Source of the DNA: Bacteroidales bacterium
GTDB taxonomy: Bacteria; Bacteroidota; Bacteroidia; Bacteroidales; UBA932
DNA: 52,274 nt
Reading direction: 5' to 3'
Assembly: GCA_024401825.1 (NCBI GenBank)
Contig: JAKSKF010000009.1
Span: 1-52,274, forward strand
Part shown: positions 23,657-31,637 of the stretch, piece after piece
How the letters are laid out: each line of letters starts with the position of its first letter
How positions within the stretch are numbered: position 1 is the first letter of the stretch
Notes under the pieces: generated by a model
The model's database searches: none
What the model was told of the DNA's origin: nothing
What the model saw: only the letters and a program-made list of their open reading frames with translations
Program-made: the position numbers and the translations under genes

Positions 23657-26600
23657 CTATTTTCCGGGATAGTGTATTGTGAAGCAGGCGCCGCCCAAGG
23701 TAAAGGAACGGCTGTAGGAAACGGATGCGTTGCAACGCTGCAGGATACTGCGGCTTATGGCAAGTCCCAGCCCGGAGCCGGAAGTCTTTGTGGTGAATGA
23801 AGGAGTGAACAGCTTGTCGAGATTCTCTTCAGGCACTCCCGGTCCGTTGTCCTCCACCACAATGTCGTAGTAACCCCTTTCCGCGGAGTTACGTACAGAA
23901 AGCAGAATCTTCCCGCCCTCGACGTTTTCCAGCGCCTGTACGGCATTTGTCAGCAGATTGACTATCACACGGGTGAGCTGGGGCTTGGGACCGTCCACCA
24001 CGGCATTCTCCAGGCCCATATATTCTATTTCCACCCCTTCCCTGCCGGAGAACATGCTCACCTCCTCGGAAATCAGGCGGTCGAGATTGATTTCCGTCAT
24101 TTCCTCGGTGGGAAGCTTGGCTATCTCAGAGAATTCGTTGGCAGTGTCCGAAAGTATGTCTATGTGGTCCAGCACCAGGCGGCTCACTTCGTCGAACTTC
24201 TCCTCCCACTGGGAATCCCCCTTGTCCTTAAGACGGATAAGCCTCTGCAGCTGGAGTTTCATAGGAGTCAGGGGGTTCTTGATTTCGTGGGCCACCTGAC
24301 GGGCCATTCCGCTCCAGGCCTTGTCCCTTTCCGCCTGCGCCAGCTTGCGCGAACTGTCGGTGAGGTCGTCCACCATCCTGTTGTATGCGGCCACCAGGGA
24401 GCTCAATTCGTCATCCCGGTCATAGTCGATGTGTTCCAGGGAGTCGAGGTCCGCGTCCGCCATCTTCCGGCCCATCTCGCTCAGAGGCTTGAACAGTTTG
24501 TCAACGACGGTGGCGGAAATCATCCTGGCTATCAGCAGAAGTATGAGGAACATCACCACGATGGTGACGGAATGCACGACGGCATCCTTCTCGAAGTCAT
24601 AACTGTTGTCCGTGTAAGGCGCGCAGATAATGGACTGAAGCGTTCCGGAAGAGCTGTAAACGGGGGCGTACATACTGAAATACGCCTTCGAGCCCAGGAT
24701 TTCCCTCTGCACGAAGAACTTCTTGTGCTGGCCCGCTATGTTGTCATACGCCGTCTTGTCTATACGGCCCGCAAGCAGCAGCCTGGAGTATATCTCGGGC
24801 ACCGTGGAAATCATCAGCCTTCCGTTCTGGTCATACAGGGTGATATCTGTCCCGGAGGCCCTCGCCACACTCTGGATGACCTGCATTACGTCCTGGACGG
24901 CAACCCCGTCCGGTCCCTGGGGTGCGCGGCGGAGTTCCCCCTCCACCAGCGAGCGGATAGCGTTGATTTTGTCGGACATCATAGCTTGCTTGTTGGCGTC
25001 GTTCCTCCGGTACACGAAGAGCACGCTCACCATCACCAGGGACACCAGAGTGACCGAGAGGGAGAGCATAAGAATCCAGGATATTCTCCGCCGGTAGTAG
25101 TTGCTCCCGCCGTCCTCTTTCCTGGGGTTCCTGGAAAGTCCGATGGAAATCAGGAGATACATCAGCAGGGCTATGAAAGCGCCGTCGACGACATAATAGA
25201 ATACGTCCAGGGACGGTCTGGATATGACAACCGTCTCCTCATTGTCTATGTTATACACGAAGTGGACGTGCTTCCCCTTCACGAAAGAAGTCTCCGAACT
25301 GATGTACAGGTTCCTGAAATCCTCGTCATCCAGAGACGTTGGATAGGCGAAATTGCCCTTTGAGAACTGCAGGTTGCGGCCGTTGTACTTTGCATAGGAA
25401 TACACGGGAGGTATGACCACCTGTCCCGGCGCCGCGAATCCCAGTATGCTGTTGTAGCCCTTCTCCTCGTGGTTGCTCTTGGCCATAATGCCCAGGAGCA
25501 GCCTGGAAATCCCGGTCTGCGGGTTATAGTAGATGAAAATGCCGGAATACCTGACCCGTCCGTCACCCGTCGAAATGTACATGAAGTGGGAGCCCTCGGA
25601 GATGGGAGTGGCGCCGTACATGCTTTCCTCCATAACGGCTTGGACCTGACGGTCATTCTCCCAGTCCCTGGAGGACAGCACGGCTATGTCGTAATCCTGA
25701 GCGAGCCGGGACAGGTATTTTTCAGTCAGGTAATTGACCAGCGCCTCCTGGGCGTCGGGGAGTTGGGAAGCGTTCGCCACGGCCTTGTCGGTGGCGATGG
25801 CCTCTTCCACACGCTTCAGCATCAGTTCCAGGTTGATGTTGCGGTCCACGGCCAGCCTGCACGCCTTGATGCCGAGGTCACCCTTTTCCTTCTGAAAGCC
25901 AACGAAAGACGTTTCCAGAAGCAGCAGGGCGCCCACCGCGACGCTGTACACCACTCTGCCGAGCCTGGAATTCAATCCGGGGAAGGACATCTTCAGAAGC
26001 ATCGGCACGCAGAGGAGCAGGGCCAGGAACGAGACATACACCAGCGCCGTGTAATAGGACAGTTCTTCCAGCCTGTAAAGTTCCAGGCATATGCTGGAGT
26101 TCAATATGATGCTCCTGAGCACGAAGAAGCAGTAAGCGATGATTCCGGCGGCGATGGCCAGGTTCACCGGAGTCCCGGCCTTGACCACGGAGCGTCCGAG
26201 ATACAGGCATATCACCACTCCCAGGATGCCGGCGTTCACAATCAGGACGGCGCCCATAGAGTAGAAGAAGTCGGTTGCGGCGTACACCAGGGGCGAGAAT
26301 ACGGGAAGGTCGTCAACCATCGTTTTCCCCCAGAAGAACATCAGGGTCAGAGAAAGCAGAATTCCTCCCACGGAAATGATGAAACTGCGTACGCTGCGAT
26401 TGCGGGCAAGGGACAGGATGAATCCCATTATTACGAGGAAGAGGGCGCTCCAGATAAGCAGGGAACCCGAATATCCGGACGGGCCGGACGATGAATACAG
26501 GACATTGAACAGGGGCCGGCCCTGGACAGAGACCGTCTCCCCTTCAACGGACGGGGCGGGAGTCAGCGTGAACCTGTCCGGAAGCAGGAGCCTCGGATTC

Positions 26601-27085
26601 ACTCCGTTGGACTCTCCTCTCCCCCAGAGGTCCATAATCTCAAGGCCGTAAACCGTCTTTCTGTCATTTTCGGGGTCCGTCTTCATCCTGACCAGATACC
26701 ACTTCCGGCCGAAGTTCCTGAAACTCAGGCTGTCGGTCAGTTCGCTCAGGGGAGGGGTCCTTCTCATTCCGTATCTCTGCGGGAGACTGAAGAACGCATT
26801 CCGGCTTATATTGTCGTCAGTAATGGAAAAACGGTTGGTCCAATCGTAAAGAGTATCCCCCTTGTAACGGTATATGACCATATCCGAGGGAATGGACCCG
26901 GCGTCAGAATCCACGAGCCTCTCCAGCCTCGCCATTCGGGAAGAAACCTTCTTCTCGAGCTTTCGCGCGGCTCTCAGTTCGCCTCCGGATGGACGTGAGT
27001 TGAACAATGCCCAACCCAGCATGACCATAGCCGCCACGAACAGGCAGGCTATTCCGATTCCGGTGATTCTGCGCTTTTCCAACAT
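23657..27085 (-). CDS. large NtrY-like membrane sensor histidine kinase
   Basis: The protein of about 1142 residues has one N-terminal membrane helix (about 8-28), an outer segment, a block of about six helices (about 215-400), a second outer segment, then more helices around 640 and 695, a third outer segment and a last helix near 855. A HAMP-like linker follows. The kinase core has HEIKNPLTPMKLQLQRL (phospho-accepting His near 933), an N-box with NLLTNAVQAL, DNGPGVPEE and a G-box with SGLGLAIS. HEIKNPLTP is typical of NtrY. I start at the ATG at 27085; an upstream TTG at 27094 is less likely. No response regulator is adjacent. Confidence 0.9.
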   Translation of the reverse strand: MLEKRRITGIGIACLFVAAMVMLGWALFNSRPSGGELRAARKLEKKVSSRMARLERLVDSDAGSIPSDMVIYRYKGDTLYDWTNRFSITDDNISRNAFFSLPQRYGMRRTPPLSELTDSLSFRNFGRKWYLVRMKTDPENDRKTVYGLEIMDLWGRGESNGVNPRLLLPDRFTLTPAPSVEGETVSVQGRPLFNVLYSSSGPSGYSGSLLIWSALFLVIMGFILSLARNRSVRSFIISVGGILLSLTLMFFWGKTMVDDLPVFSPLVYAATDFFYSMGAVLIVNAGILGVVICLYLGRSVVKAGTPVNLAIAAGIIAYCFFVLRSIILNSSICLELYRLEELSYYTALVYVSFLALLLCVPMLLKMSFPGLNSRLGRVVYSVAVGALLLLETSFVGFQKEKGDLGIKACRLAVDRNINLELMLKRVEEAIATDKAVANASQLPDAQEALVNYLTEKYLSRLAQDYDIAVLSSRDWENDRQVQAVMEESMYGATPISEGSHFMYISTGDGRVRYSGIFIYYNPQTGISRLLLGIMAKSNHEEKGYNSILGFAAPGQVVIPPVYSYAKYNGRNLQFSKGNFAYPTSLDDEDFRNLYISSETSFVKGKHVHFVYNIDNEETVVISRPSLDVFYYVVDGAFIALLMYLLISIGLSRNPRKEDGGSNYYRRRISWILMLSLSVTLVSLVMVSVLFVYRRNDANKQAMMSDKINAIRSLVEGELRRAPQGPDGVAVQDVMQVIQSVARASGTDITLYDQNGRLMISTVPEIYSRLLLAGRIDKTAYDNIAGQHKKFFVQREILGSKAYFSMYAPVYSSSGTLQSIICAPYTDNSYDFEKDAVVHSVTIVVMFLILLLIARMISATVVDKLFKPLSEMGRKMADADLDSLEHIDYDRDDELSSLVAAYNRMVDDLTDSSRKLAQAERDKAWSGMARQVAHEIKNPLTPMKLQLQRLIRLKDKGDSQWEEKFDEVSRLVLDHIDILSDTANEFSEIAKLPTEEMTEINLDRLISEEVSMFSGREGVEIEYMGLENAVVDGPKPQLTRVIVNLLTNAVQALENVEGGKILLSVRNSAERGYYDIVVEDNGPGVPEENLDKLFTPSFTTKTSGSGLGLAISRSILQRCNASVSYSRSFTLGGACFTIHYPGK

Positions 27086-27090
27086 ATCCC

Positions 27091-27099
27091 GCAAATATA
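27091..27099 (-). promoter_or_regulatory. -7 element (TATATTTGC) before the sensor kinase gene
   Basis: Read leftward, TATATTTGC matches the consensus and ends five bases before the ATG at 27085. A TTG lies 20 bases further upstream. The transcript would have little or no leader. Confidence 0.5.
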
Positions 27100-27135
27100 C
27101 TAACGTGGCTCAAAATTTGCAAGAATCAAACCCGT

Positions 27136-27567
27136 ATGAAATTGATTGTCAAGCTTTCCTGCATTCTCGTTCTTTTGGGCCAACATACCGTTTCGGCGGC
27201 TCAGAACAATTTCACGCAGACTATTCAGATTCCCAGCGGAGACGTCTTCGTCCCCATAGGAAAATACATCGAGCAAGGCGATGCGGAGGCCCTTTCCGCG
27301 TGGTTCGACAAGAATCTGGAGGTTTCCATAATGTCCCGCGGGGGGATGGCCTCAAAAGTGCAGGCGACACAGATAATGAGTTCCTTCTTCAACACCCACA
27401 AGCCCGAGTCGTTCGAGGTCAGTCACAAGGCGGGAAGGGCCAATATGAAATACATACTCGCCCGTCTGAAAGCAGGGGGCGAGCTGTACAGTGTCGTTCT
27501 GTTCCTGAACGGAAGGCGCGGGACCTACCGCATCCAACAGATTAAAATAGACCGCATAGCCTACTAG
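27136..27567 (+). CDS. secreted DUF4783-family protein
   Basis: The 143-residue product has a signal peptide (about residues 1-22, ending around VSAAQ) and a small NTF2-like domain. The pattern VFVPIGKYIEQGDAEALSAWF, SKVQATQIMSSFF, and YSVVLFLNGRRGTYRIQQIKIDR fits the Bacteroidota family DUF4783, whose function is unknown. No lipobox is seen, so it is probably a soluble periplasmic protein. It is divergent from the sensor kinase gene and convergent with efp, ending four bases before the efp stop. Confidence 0.8.
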   Translation: MKLIVKLSCILVLLGQHTVSAAQNNFTQTIQIPSGDVFVPIGKYIEQGDAEALSAWFDKNLEVSIMSRGGMASKVQATQIMSSFFNTHKPESFEVSHKAGRANMKYILARLKAGGELYSVVLFLNGRRGTYRIQQIKIDRIAY

Positions 27568-27571
27568 AGGA

Positions 27572-28138
27572 TTACACCCTCTGTCCGTAGCTGCGGTCCG
27601 TCGTGTTGACGGTGATGACGTCTCCCTGATTGATGAACAGGGGGACCATAATCTTTGCGCCTGTTTCCAGGGTGACTTCCTTGAGCGCGCTCGTGGTAGC
27701 CGTGTTTCCCTTTACCGCGGGTTCCGCATAGGTGACTTCAAGAGTGACGTAAGTGGGAAGTTCGCAGGTCAGGCAGCGCTCTTCCGGAGCGGTGACGAAC
27801 ATCATCTCGACGTGCTGGCCGTCTTTCATAAGGTCGGCGTTGTCAACCACGTCCTTGGGAAGGGAAATCTGCTCGTAGGTCTCCTCGTGCATAAAGTTGA
27901 AGCCGCTCTCGTCCGCATAGAGGAACTGATAGGGACGGCGTTCAACCTCGATGGTCTCAATCTTGGCTCCTGCGGTGAAAGTGTTCTCCAGGATTCTGCC
28001 GTTCTCAAGGTTGCGGAGCTTCGTCTTCACGAAAGCGGGCCCCTTGCCGGGTTTCACGTGCTGGAAATAAACAATCATACAGGGCTTTCCGTTGAAATTC
28101 AAGTAAAGGCCGTTCTTAAAATCTGCTGTTGTTGCCAT
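27572..28138 (-). CDS. efp: translation elongation factor P
   Basis: EF-P prevents ribosome stalling at polyproline motifs. The 188-residue length and three beta-barrel layout are standard. The loop reaching the peptidyl-transferase centre is VKPGKGPAF, with Lys32 at the position modified in many bacteria. No modification enzyme is encoded nearby. It has its own promoter at 28175-28207, 59 bases separate it from ispH, and it converges with the DUF4783 gene. Confidence 0.97.
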   Translation of the reverse strand: MATTADFKNGLYLNFNGKPCMIVYFQHVKPGKGPAFVKTKLRNLENGRILENTFTAGAKIETIEVERRPYQFLYADESGFNFMHEETYEQISLPKDVVDNADLMKDGQHVEMMFVTAPEERCLTCELPTYVTLEVTYAEPAVKGNTATTSALKEVTLETGAKIMVPLFINQGDVITVNTTDRSYGQRV

Positions 28139-28174
28139 AATATATTAATTGTTGATTTTCCGTCATTTAGACTT

Positions 28175-28207
28175 GCAAAGATAAGTCTTTGAGTCCACTA
28201 TTGCAAA
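28175..28207 (-). promoter_or_regulatory. efp promoter (TTTG, 20 nt, TATCTTTGC)
   Basis: Read leftward, TTTG at 28207-28204 and TATCTTTGC at 28183-28175 are separated by 20 bases, an excellent match to the Bacteroidota consensus. The expected leader is about 30 bases. The -33 part overlaps the end of ispH. Confidence 0.75.
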
Positions 28208-29091
28208 TTTTCCACACAGGCGGCGACCTCTTCCAGAAGCCATTTGGGCGTGGACGTGGCTCCGCAGATGCCCACTCTGTCGTCCGGACGGAACCATTCC
28301 CTCTTGATGTTCCCGGCCCTCACTATATTGAATGTCCTGAAGTTTGCCTCCTTGCACAACTCGCTCAGCACCTTGCCATTGGAACTGGTGCGGCCGGAGA
28401 CGAACAGAATCACGTCGTGATTTGCGGCGAAATCCTGAAGCTGCCTGTGTCTGGATGCCATCTGCCGGCATATCGTGTCGTGTACGGTCAGTTCCGCCCC
28501 GTCCCTCATCCGGGTCCTGAGCCTGTCGCAAAGCGCGGCATATTCCGGCGGACTCATTGTGGTCTGGGAGAAAACGTCAATGTCCCTGGACGTGTCCAGT
28601 TCCCCGAGGCTGATTTTCTCATCAAGCTGGACAGTGTTCTCCACCACCACGGCACTACTCTCCGTCTGCCCCACGAGACCCAGGACCTCGGCGTGGCCCA
28701 CCTTTCCGAATATGAGGATGCTTCCGCCGTATTCGAGGCTCTTTTCATAGGTCCGGCGTATCATTTCCTGAAGGTTCAGCACTACCGGGCAGGTACAGTC
28801 GACAATCTCGAAGCCCAGTGACCGAAGACGGGCATAAGTGGCCGGAGGTTCACCGTGCGCCCTGATTATGAGATGCTTCCCTCCGGCTTCCACTATCTGG
28901 TCAAGATCGTCGTAGTCTATGGATACGAGTCCCTTCCCGCTGAGCCGGGAGAGTTCCGCCTCGTTGTGGACCATATCTCCCAGAGAATAGAGTTCCTTTT
29001 CCGAACGGAGCAGTTTCTCCGCCGTCTGGATGGCGTGGATGACACCTCCGCAGAAGCCTGACCGGCTGTCTATTTCCACACTCTTGGGCAT
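28198..29091 (-). CDS. ispH: 4-hydroxy-3-methylbut-2-enyl diphosphate reductase
   Basis: IspH (LytB) is the last enzyme of the MEP isoprenoid pathway and makes IPP and DMAPP with a [4Fe-4S] cluster. The three cluster cysteines are Cys14 in SGFCGGV, the Cys of CTCPVV near residue 98 and the Cys of DTICRQMASR near 208. The motif usually reading DATCP is DCTCP here, adding a fourth cysteine beside the cluster ligand. The 297-residue length fits. It starts directly after the cmk stop; in Bacteroidota cmk and ispH are often neighbours. Confidence 0.95.
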   Translation of the reverse strand: MPKSVEIDSRSGFCGGVIHAIQTAEKLLRSEKELYSLGDMVHNEAELSRLSGKGLVSIDYDDLDQIVEAGGKHLIIRAHGEPPATYARLRSLGFEIVDCTCPVVLNLQEMIRRTYEKSLEYGGSILIFGKVGHAEVLGLVGQTESSAVVVENTVQLDEKISLGELDTSRDIDVFSQTTMSPPEYAALCDRLRTRMRDGAELTVHDTICRQMASRHRQLQDFAANHDVILFVSGRTSSNGKVLSELCKEANFRTFNIVRAGNIKREWFRPDDRVGICGATSTPKWLLEEVAACVENLQ

Positions 29092-29775
29092 CTACTCCAT
29101 TATTCCGAATTTTCCCTGGAGAAGTCCCCTGGCCCAGGCTATTTCTTCCGTCATAGTCATATTGGAATTGTCCAGAAGGAAGGCGTCCGCGGCCCGGGCG
29201 AGAGGAGAGGTTTCCCTGTGGGAATCTATGAAATCCCTCTCCAGCAGGTTTTTCCTCACTTCCTCCATATCCGGACTCTCCCCCTTTCCAAGGAGTTCCT
29301 CATAGCGCCTGCGCACTCTGACGTCGATGGATGCCGTCATAAAAATCTTCAGCCCGGCATTCGGGAACACGGTGGTTCCTATGTCCCTTCCATCCATAAC
29401 CACCCTGCCTGACTCCGCCATCCTGTGAAGCCGGTCGTCCACATATTCGCGCACATAGGGAAGCGCGGACACGGGGCTCACCTGGGAAGACACCTCCATC
29501 GAGCGGATTTGCCTTTCCACAAGTCTCTCCCCTATATAAGTCCCTCCGGGGCCGAAACTGACTTCCAGCCCCCTGAGTTCATCCTTCAGAAGTCCCGAAA
29601 TGCTGTTGTCCCTGCGAATCAGGTTCTCCTCCCTGGCAAAAAGGGTCACAGCCCTGTAAACGGCTCCGGAATCCAGATAGACAAGGTTGAATTCCCGGGC
29701 CATGAGCTTGGCGAAAGTGCTTTTCCCTGTAGAGGAATAGCCATCAACAGCTATCACTATGTCGGGAATCCTCAT
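29092..29775 (-). CDS. cmk: cytidylate kinase
   Basis: It phosphorylates CMP and dCMP. The P-loop is DGYSSTGKSTFAK (residues 11-23, with STGKST in place of the usual GSGKST), followed by YLDSGAVYRAVT and the catalytic GRDIGTTVFPNAGLKIFMTAS near residue 130 with the lid VRRRYEELL. The 227-residue length is normal. The start overlaps the carboxylase-like gene as ATGA, and ispH follows immediately. Confidence 0.96.
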   Translation of the reverse strand: MRIPDIVIAVDGYSSTGKSTFAKLMAREFNLVYLDSGAVYRAVTLFAREENLIRRDNSISGLLKDELRGLEVSFGPGGTYIGERLVERQIRSMEVSSQVSPVSALPYVREYVDDRLHRMAESGRVVMDGRDIGTTVFPNAGLKIFMTASIDVRVRRRYEELLGKGESPDMEEVRKNLLERDFIDSHRETSPLARAADAFLLDNSNMTMTEEIAWARGLLQGKFGIME

Positions 29776-31499
29776 AATACGAAACCGACTATCTCGTTCT
29801 TCTCCACGGTTTCACCCTGCTGGAGCTGGATTGCGGAAATCTGCCCGTCGGCGGCGGATATTATCTCCTCCATCCCGTAGGATGTCTGGACATAGCCCAC
29901 GGTCTGGCCCTTGCTGACCTTGGTTCCCAACGCGGGTGCGGTGGAGTCATCCTTCACGTCATACTGCCACAGCATACGTCCCTTTGCGGGAGCCTGCAGG
30001 GCCACAGCTCCCGGATGAGCCTTGACATAAGAGTCTATGTCGAACTTGGGAACTTCCACTACGGGACGCACAACCGTGACGGGAGCGCCCGCCTTGGCCT
30101 TGAGGTCCTCGAGTTCCGCATTGAACTTCTGCTTGGCCACTCCTGACCTGTAATCCCTGTACTGACGCTCGTGCATCGCGAACTCAAAGAGTTCCTCCCT
30201 GTCGGGTCCTTCCTCCCATCCCTCTTCCTTCATCATCCGGCTGAACTTGGGAAGTTCGTCGGGATACTCGTCCTGAGGGTTGCCCGTATAGAATTCGAGT
30301 CCCTTCTCCTTTGCGAGTTCCACAATCTCGGGGGCGAGTTCGCCGGGAAGTTTTCCCATCTTTCCGAGAATCATTCCCCAGGTGTCCTTGTCTATGGTGC
30401 TGAACCGGGGCTTGCCCTGCTTCATTGCGAGCAGGTTCATCAGGGCCGTGTTCTTGGTGTACTGGCTGAACGGCGTCACAAGCGGGGGATAACCCAGTCT
30501 CGGCCATACATACTCCACCTCGCGGAACAGGTCAACCACATTTATGTTGAAAGGTTTCAGGTCCGCCATCATCGAGCCCATCATTCCTCCCGGAAGTCCA
30601 CAGCCCACGAGCAGTGAAGTCATCCTGGCGTTTGCGGGGTTTATCCAGTAGCCCAGGAAGTCGTCCATAAACTCCTGAGTCAGCCGGCGGACCTCCATAT
30701 ATGCGTCCATATTGACGGGCTTGACGCTGAATCCGTCCGATGCGAGCATCTCACGGATGGTTATAACGTCCGGGTGAACCTTGCCCCAGCTCAGCGGCTC
30801 CACCGCAACGTCAAGGTAGTCGGCTCCGGCGCGGGCGACTTCGAGCATCGATGCCGGAGAGAATCCAGGGCCGCAGTGTCCGTGGTACTGAACCTTGATG
30901 TGGGGATATTTCTTCTTTATCCTGGACGTGAGTTCCGCCAGGTCGGCGGGACGGCCTATGCCGGCCATATCCTTCAGACAGATTTCATCCGCGCCGTACT
31001 CCACGAGCTTGTCCACGACGCCCATATAGTAATCCACCGTGTGAACCGGGGAATGGGTGATGGAAAGCGCCGCCTGGGAAATCATTCCGGCCTTCCTGGC
31101 GTATTCGATGGACAGCTTGAGGTTGCGGTGGTCGTTGAGGCCGCAGAAACTTCTGGCTATGTCAGTGCCCTGCGCCTTCTTGACCTTGAACATAAGTTCA
31201 CGCACGTCCGCAGGAACCGGATTCATCCTGAGTCCGTTGAGTCCCCTTTCCAGCATATGGGTCTGGATGCCGGCCTTGCGCAGAGGCGCCGTCCACTCCC
31301 TGACGGCCTTGTTGGGGTTTTCCCCGAACAGCAGATTCACCTGCTCGAAGGCTCCGCCGTTGGTCTCGACGCGGTCAAAGCAACCCATATCGACAATTGC
31401 CGGGGCCACTCTCGTCAACTGGTCAACCCTGGGGACATATCTGCCGGAGGATTGCCACATATCCCTGTAAACCAGGGAGAATTTTATCTCTTTTGCCAT
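29772..31499 (-). CDS. pyruvate carboxylase B / oxaloacetate decarboxylase alpha-like protein without the biotin lysine
   Basis: The 575-residue protein has a TIM-barrel carboxyltransferase domain (SLVYRDMWQSS, then CLKDMAGIGRPADL with the expected Lys, YHGHCGPGFSPASML with the metal-binding HxH), the PycB/OadA-type middle domain and a C-terminal biotinyl-like domain. That last domain reads TSYGMEEI where EAMKME is expected, so Gly542 replaces the lysine that carries biotin. The first barrel motif is also altered (RDMWQS for RDxHQS). It may work with a separate carrier protein or do something else. Start at the ATG at 31499; the same frame stays open to 32516, but that part is antisense to the GH3-like gene. 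Confidence 0.8.
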   Translation of the reverse strand: MAKEIKFSLVYRDMWQSSGRYVPRVDQLTRVAPAIVDMGCFDRVETNGGAFEQVNLLFGENPNKAVREWTAPLRKAGIQTHMLERGLNGLRMNPVPADVRELMFKVKKAQGTDIARSFCGLNDHRNLKLSIEYARKAGMISQAALSITHSPVHTVDYYMGVVDKLVEYGADEICLKDMAGIGRPADLAELTSRIKKKYPHIKVQYHGHCGPGFSPASMLEVARAGADYLDVAVEPLSWGKVHPDVITIREMLASDGFSVKPVNMDAYMEVRRLTQEFMDDFLGYWINPANARMTSLLVGCGLPGGMMGSMMADLKPFNINVVDLFREVEYVWPRLGYPPLVTPFSQYTKNTALMNLLAMKQGKPRFSTIDKDTWGMILGKMGKLPGELAPEIVELAKEKGLEFYTGNPQDEYPDELPKFSRMMKEEGWEEGPDREELFEFAMHERQYRDYRSGVAKQKFNAELEDLKAKAGAPVTVVRPVVEVPKFDIDSYVKAHPGAVALQAPAKGRMLWQYDVKDDSTAPALGTKVSKGQTVGYVQTSYGMEEIISAADGQISAIQLQQGETVEKNEIVGFVL

Positions 31500-31516
31500 A
31501 ATGAAAAGTCTATATC

Positions 31517-31525
31517 GCAAATATA
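31517..31525 (-). promoter_or_regulatory. -7 element (TATATTTGC) before the carboxylase-like gene
   Basis: Read leftward, TATATTTGC matches TAnnTTTGY and lies 17 bases before the ATG at 31499. No TTTG is seen at the best distance. Confidence 0.5.
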
Positions 31526-31573
31526 ACAAATTCCCCCGACTTTTCATACACCCCGCAAGAGCCCGTCCCACTC

Positions 31574-31606
31574 TTTGGCAAAGGAAGAATTTTTGAGTAA
31601 CTTTGT
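31574..31606 (+). promoter_or_regulatory. promoter of the GH3-like gene (TTTG, 20 nt, TAACTTTGT)
   Basis: TTTG at 31574-31577 and TAACTTTGT at 31598-31606 are spaced by 20 bases, a near-ideal Bacteroidota promoter. The leader would be about 25 bases before the ATG at 31638. Confidence 0.75.
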
Positions 31607-31637
31607 ATTTTGCAACTAAACCTAACCTGTTCATAAA

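Noticed and set aside
27565-27582. AGAGG/CCTCT inverted repeat between the DUF4783 gene and efp as terminator
   Set aside because: Only five base pairs, overlaps both genes, and no U-run on either strand.
28198-29091. Extra cysteine DCTCP in IspH as a new cluster ligand
   Set aside because: The three standard ligands are present and one neighbouring substitution is not enough to claim a change.
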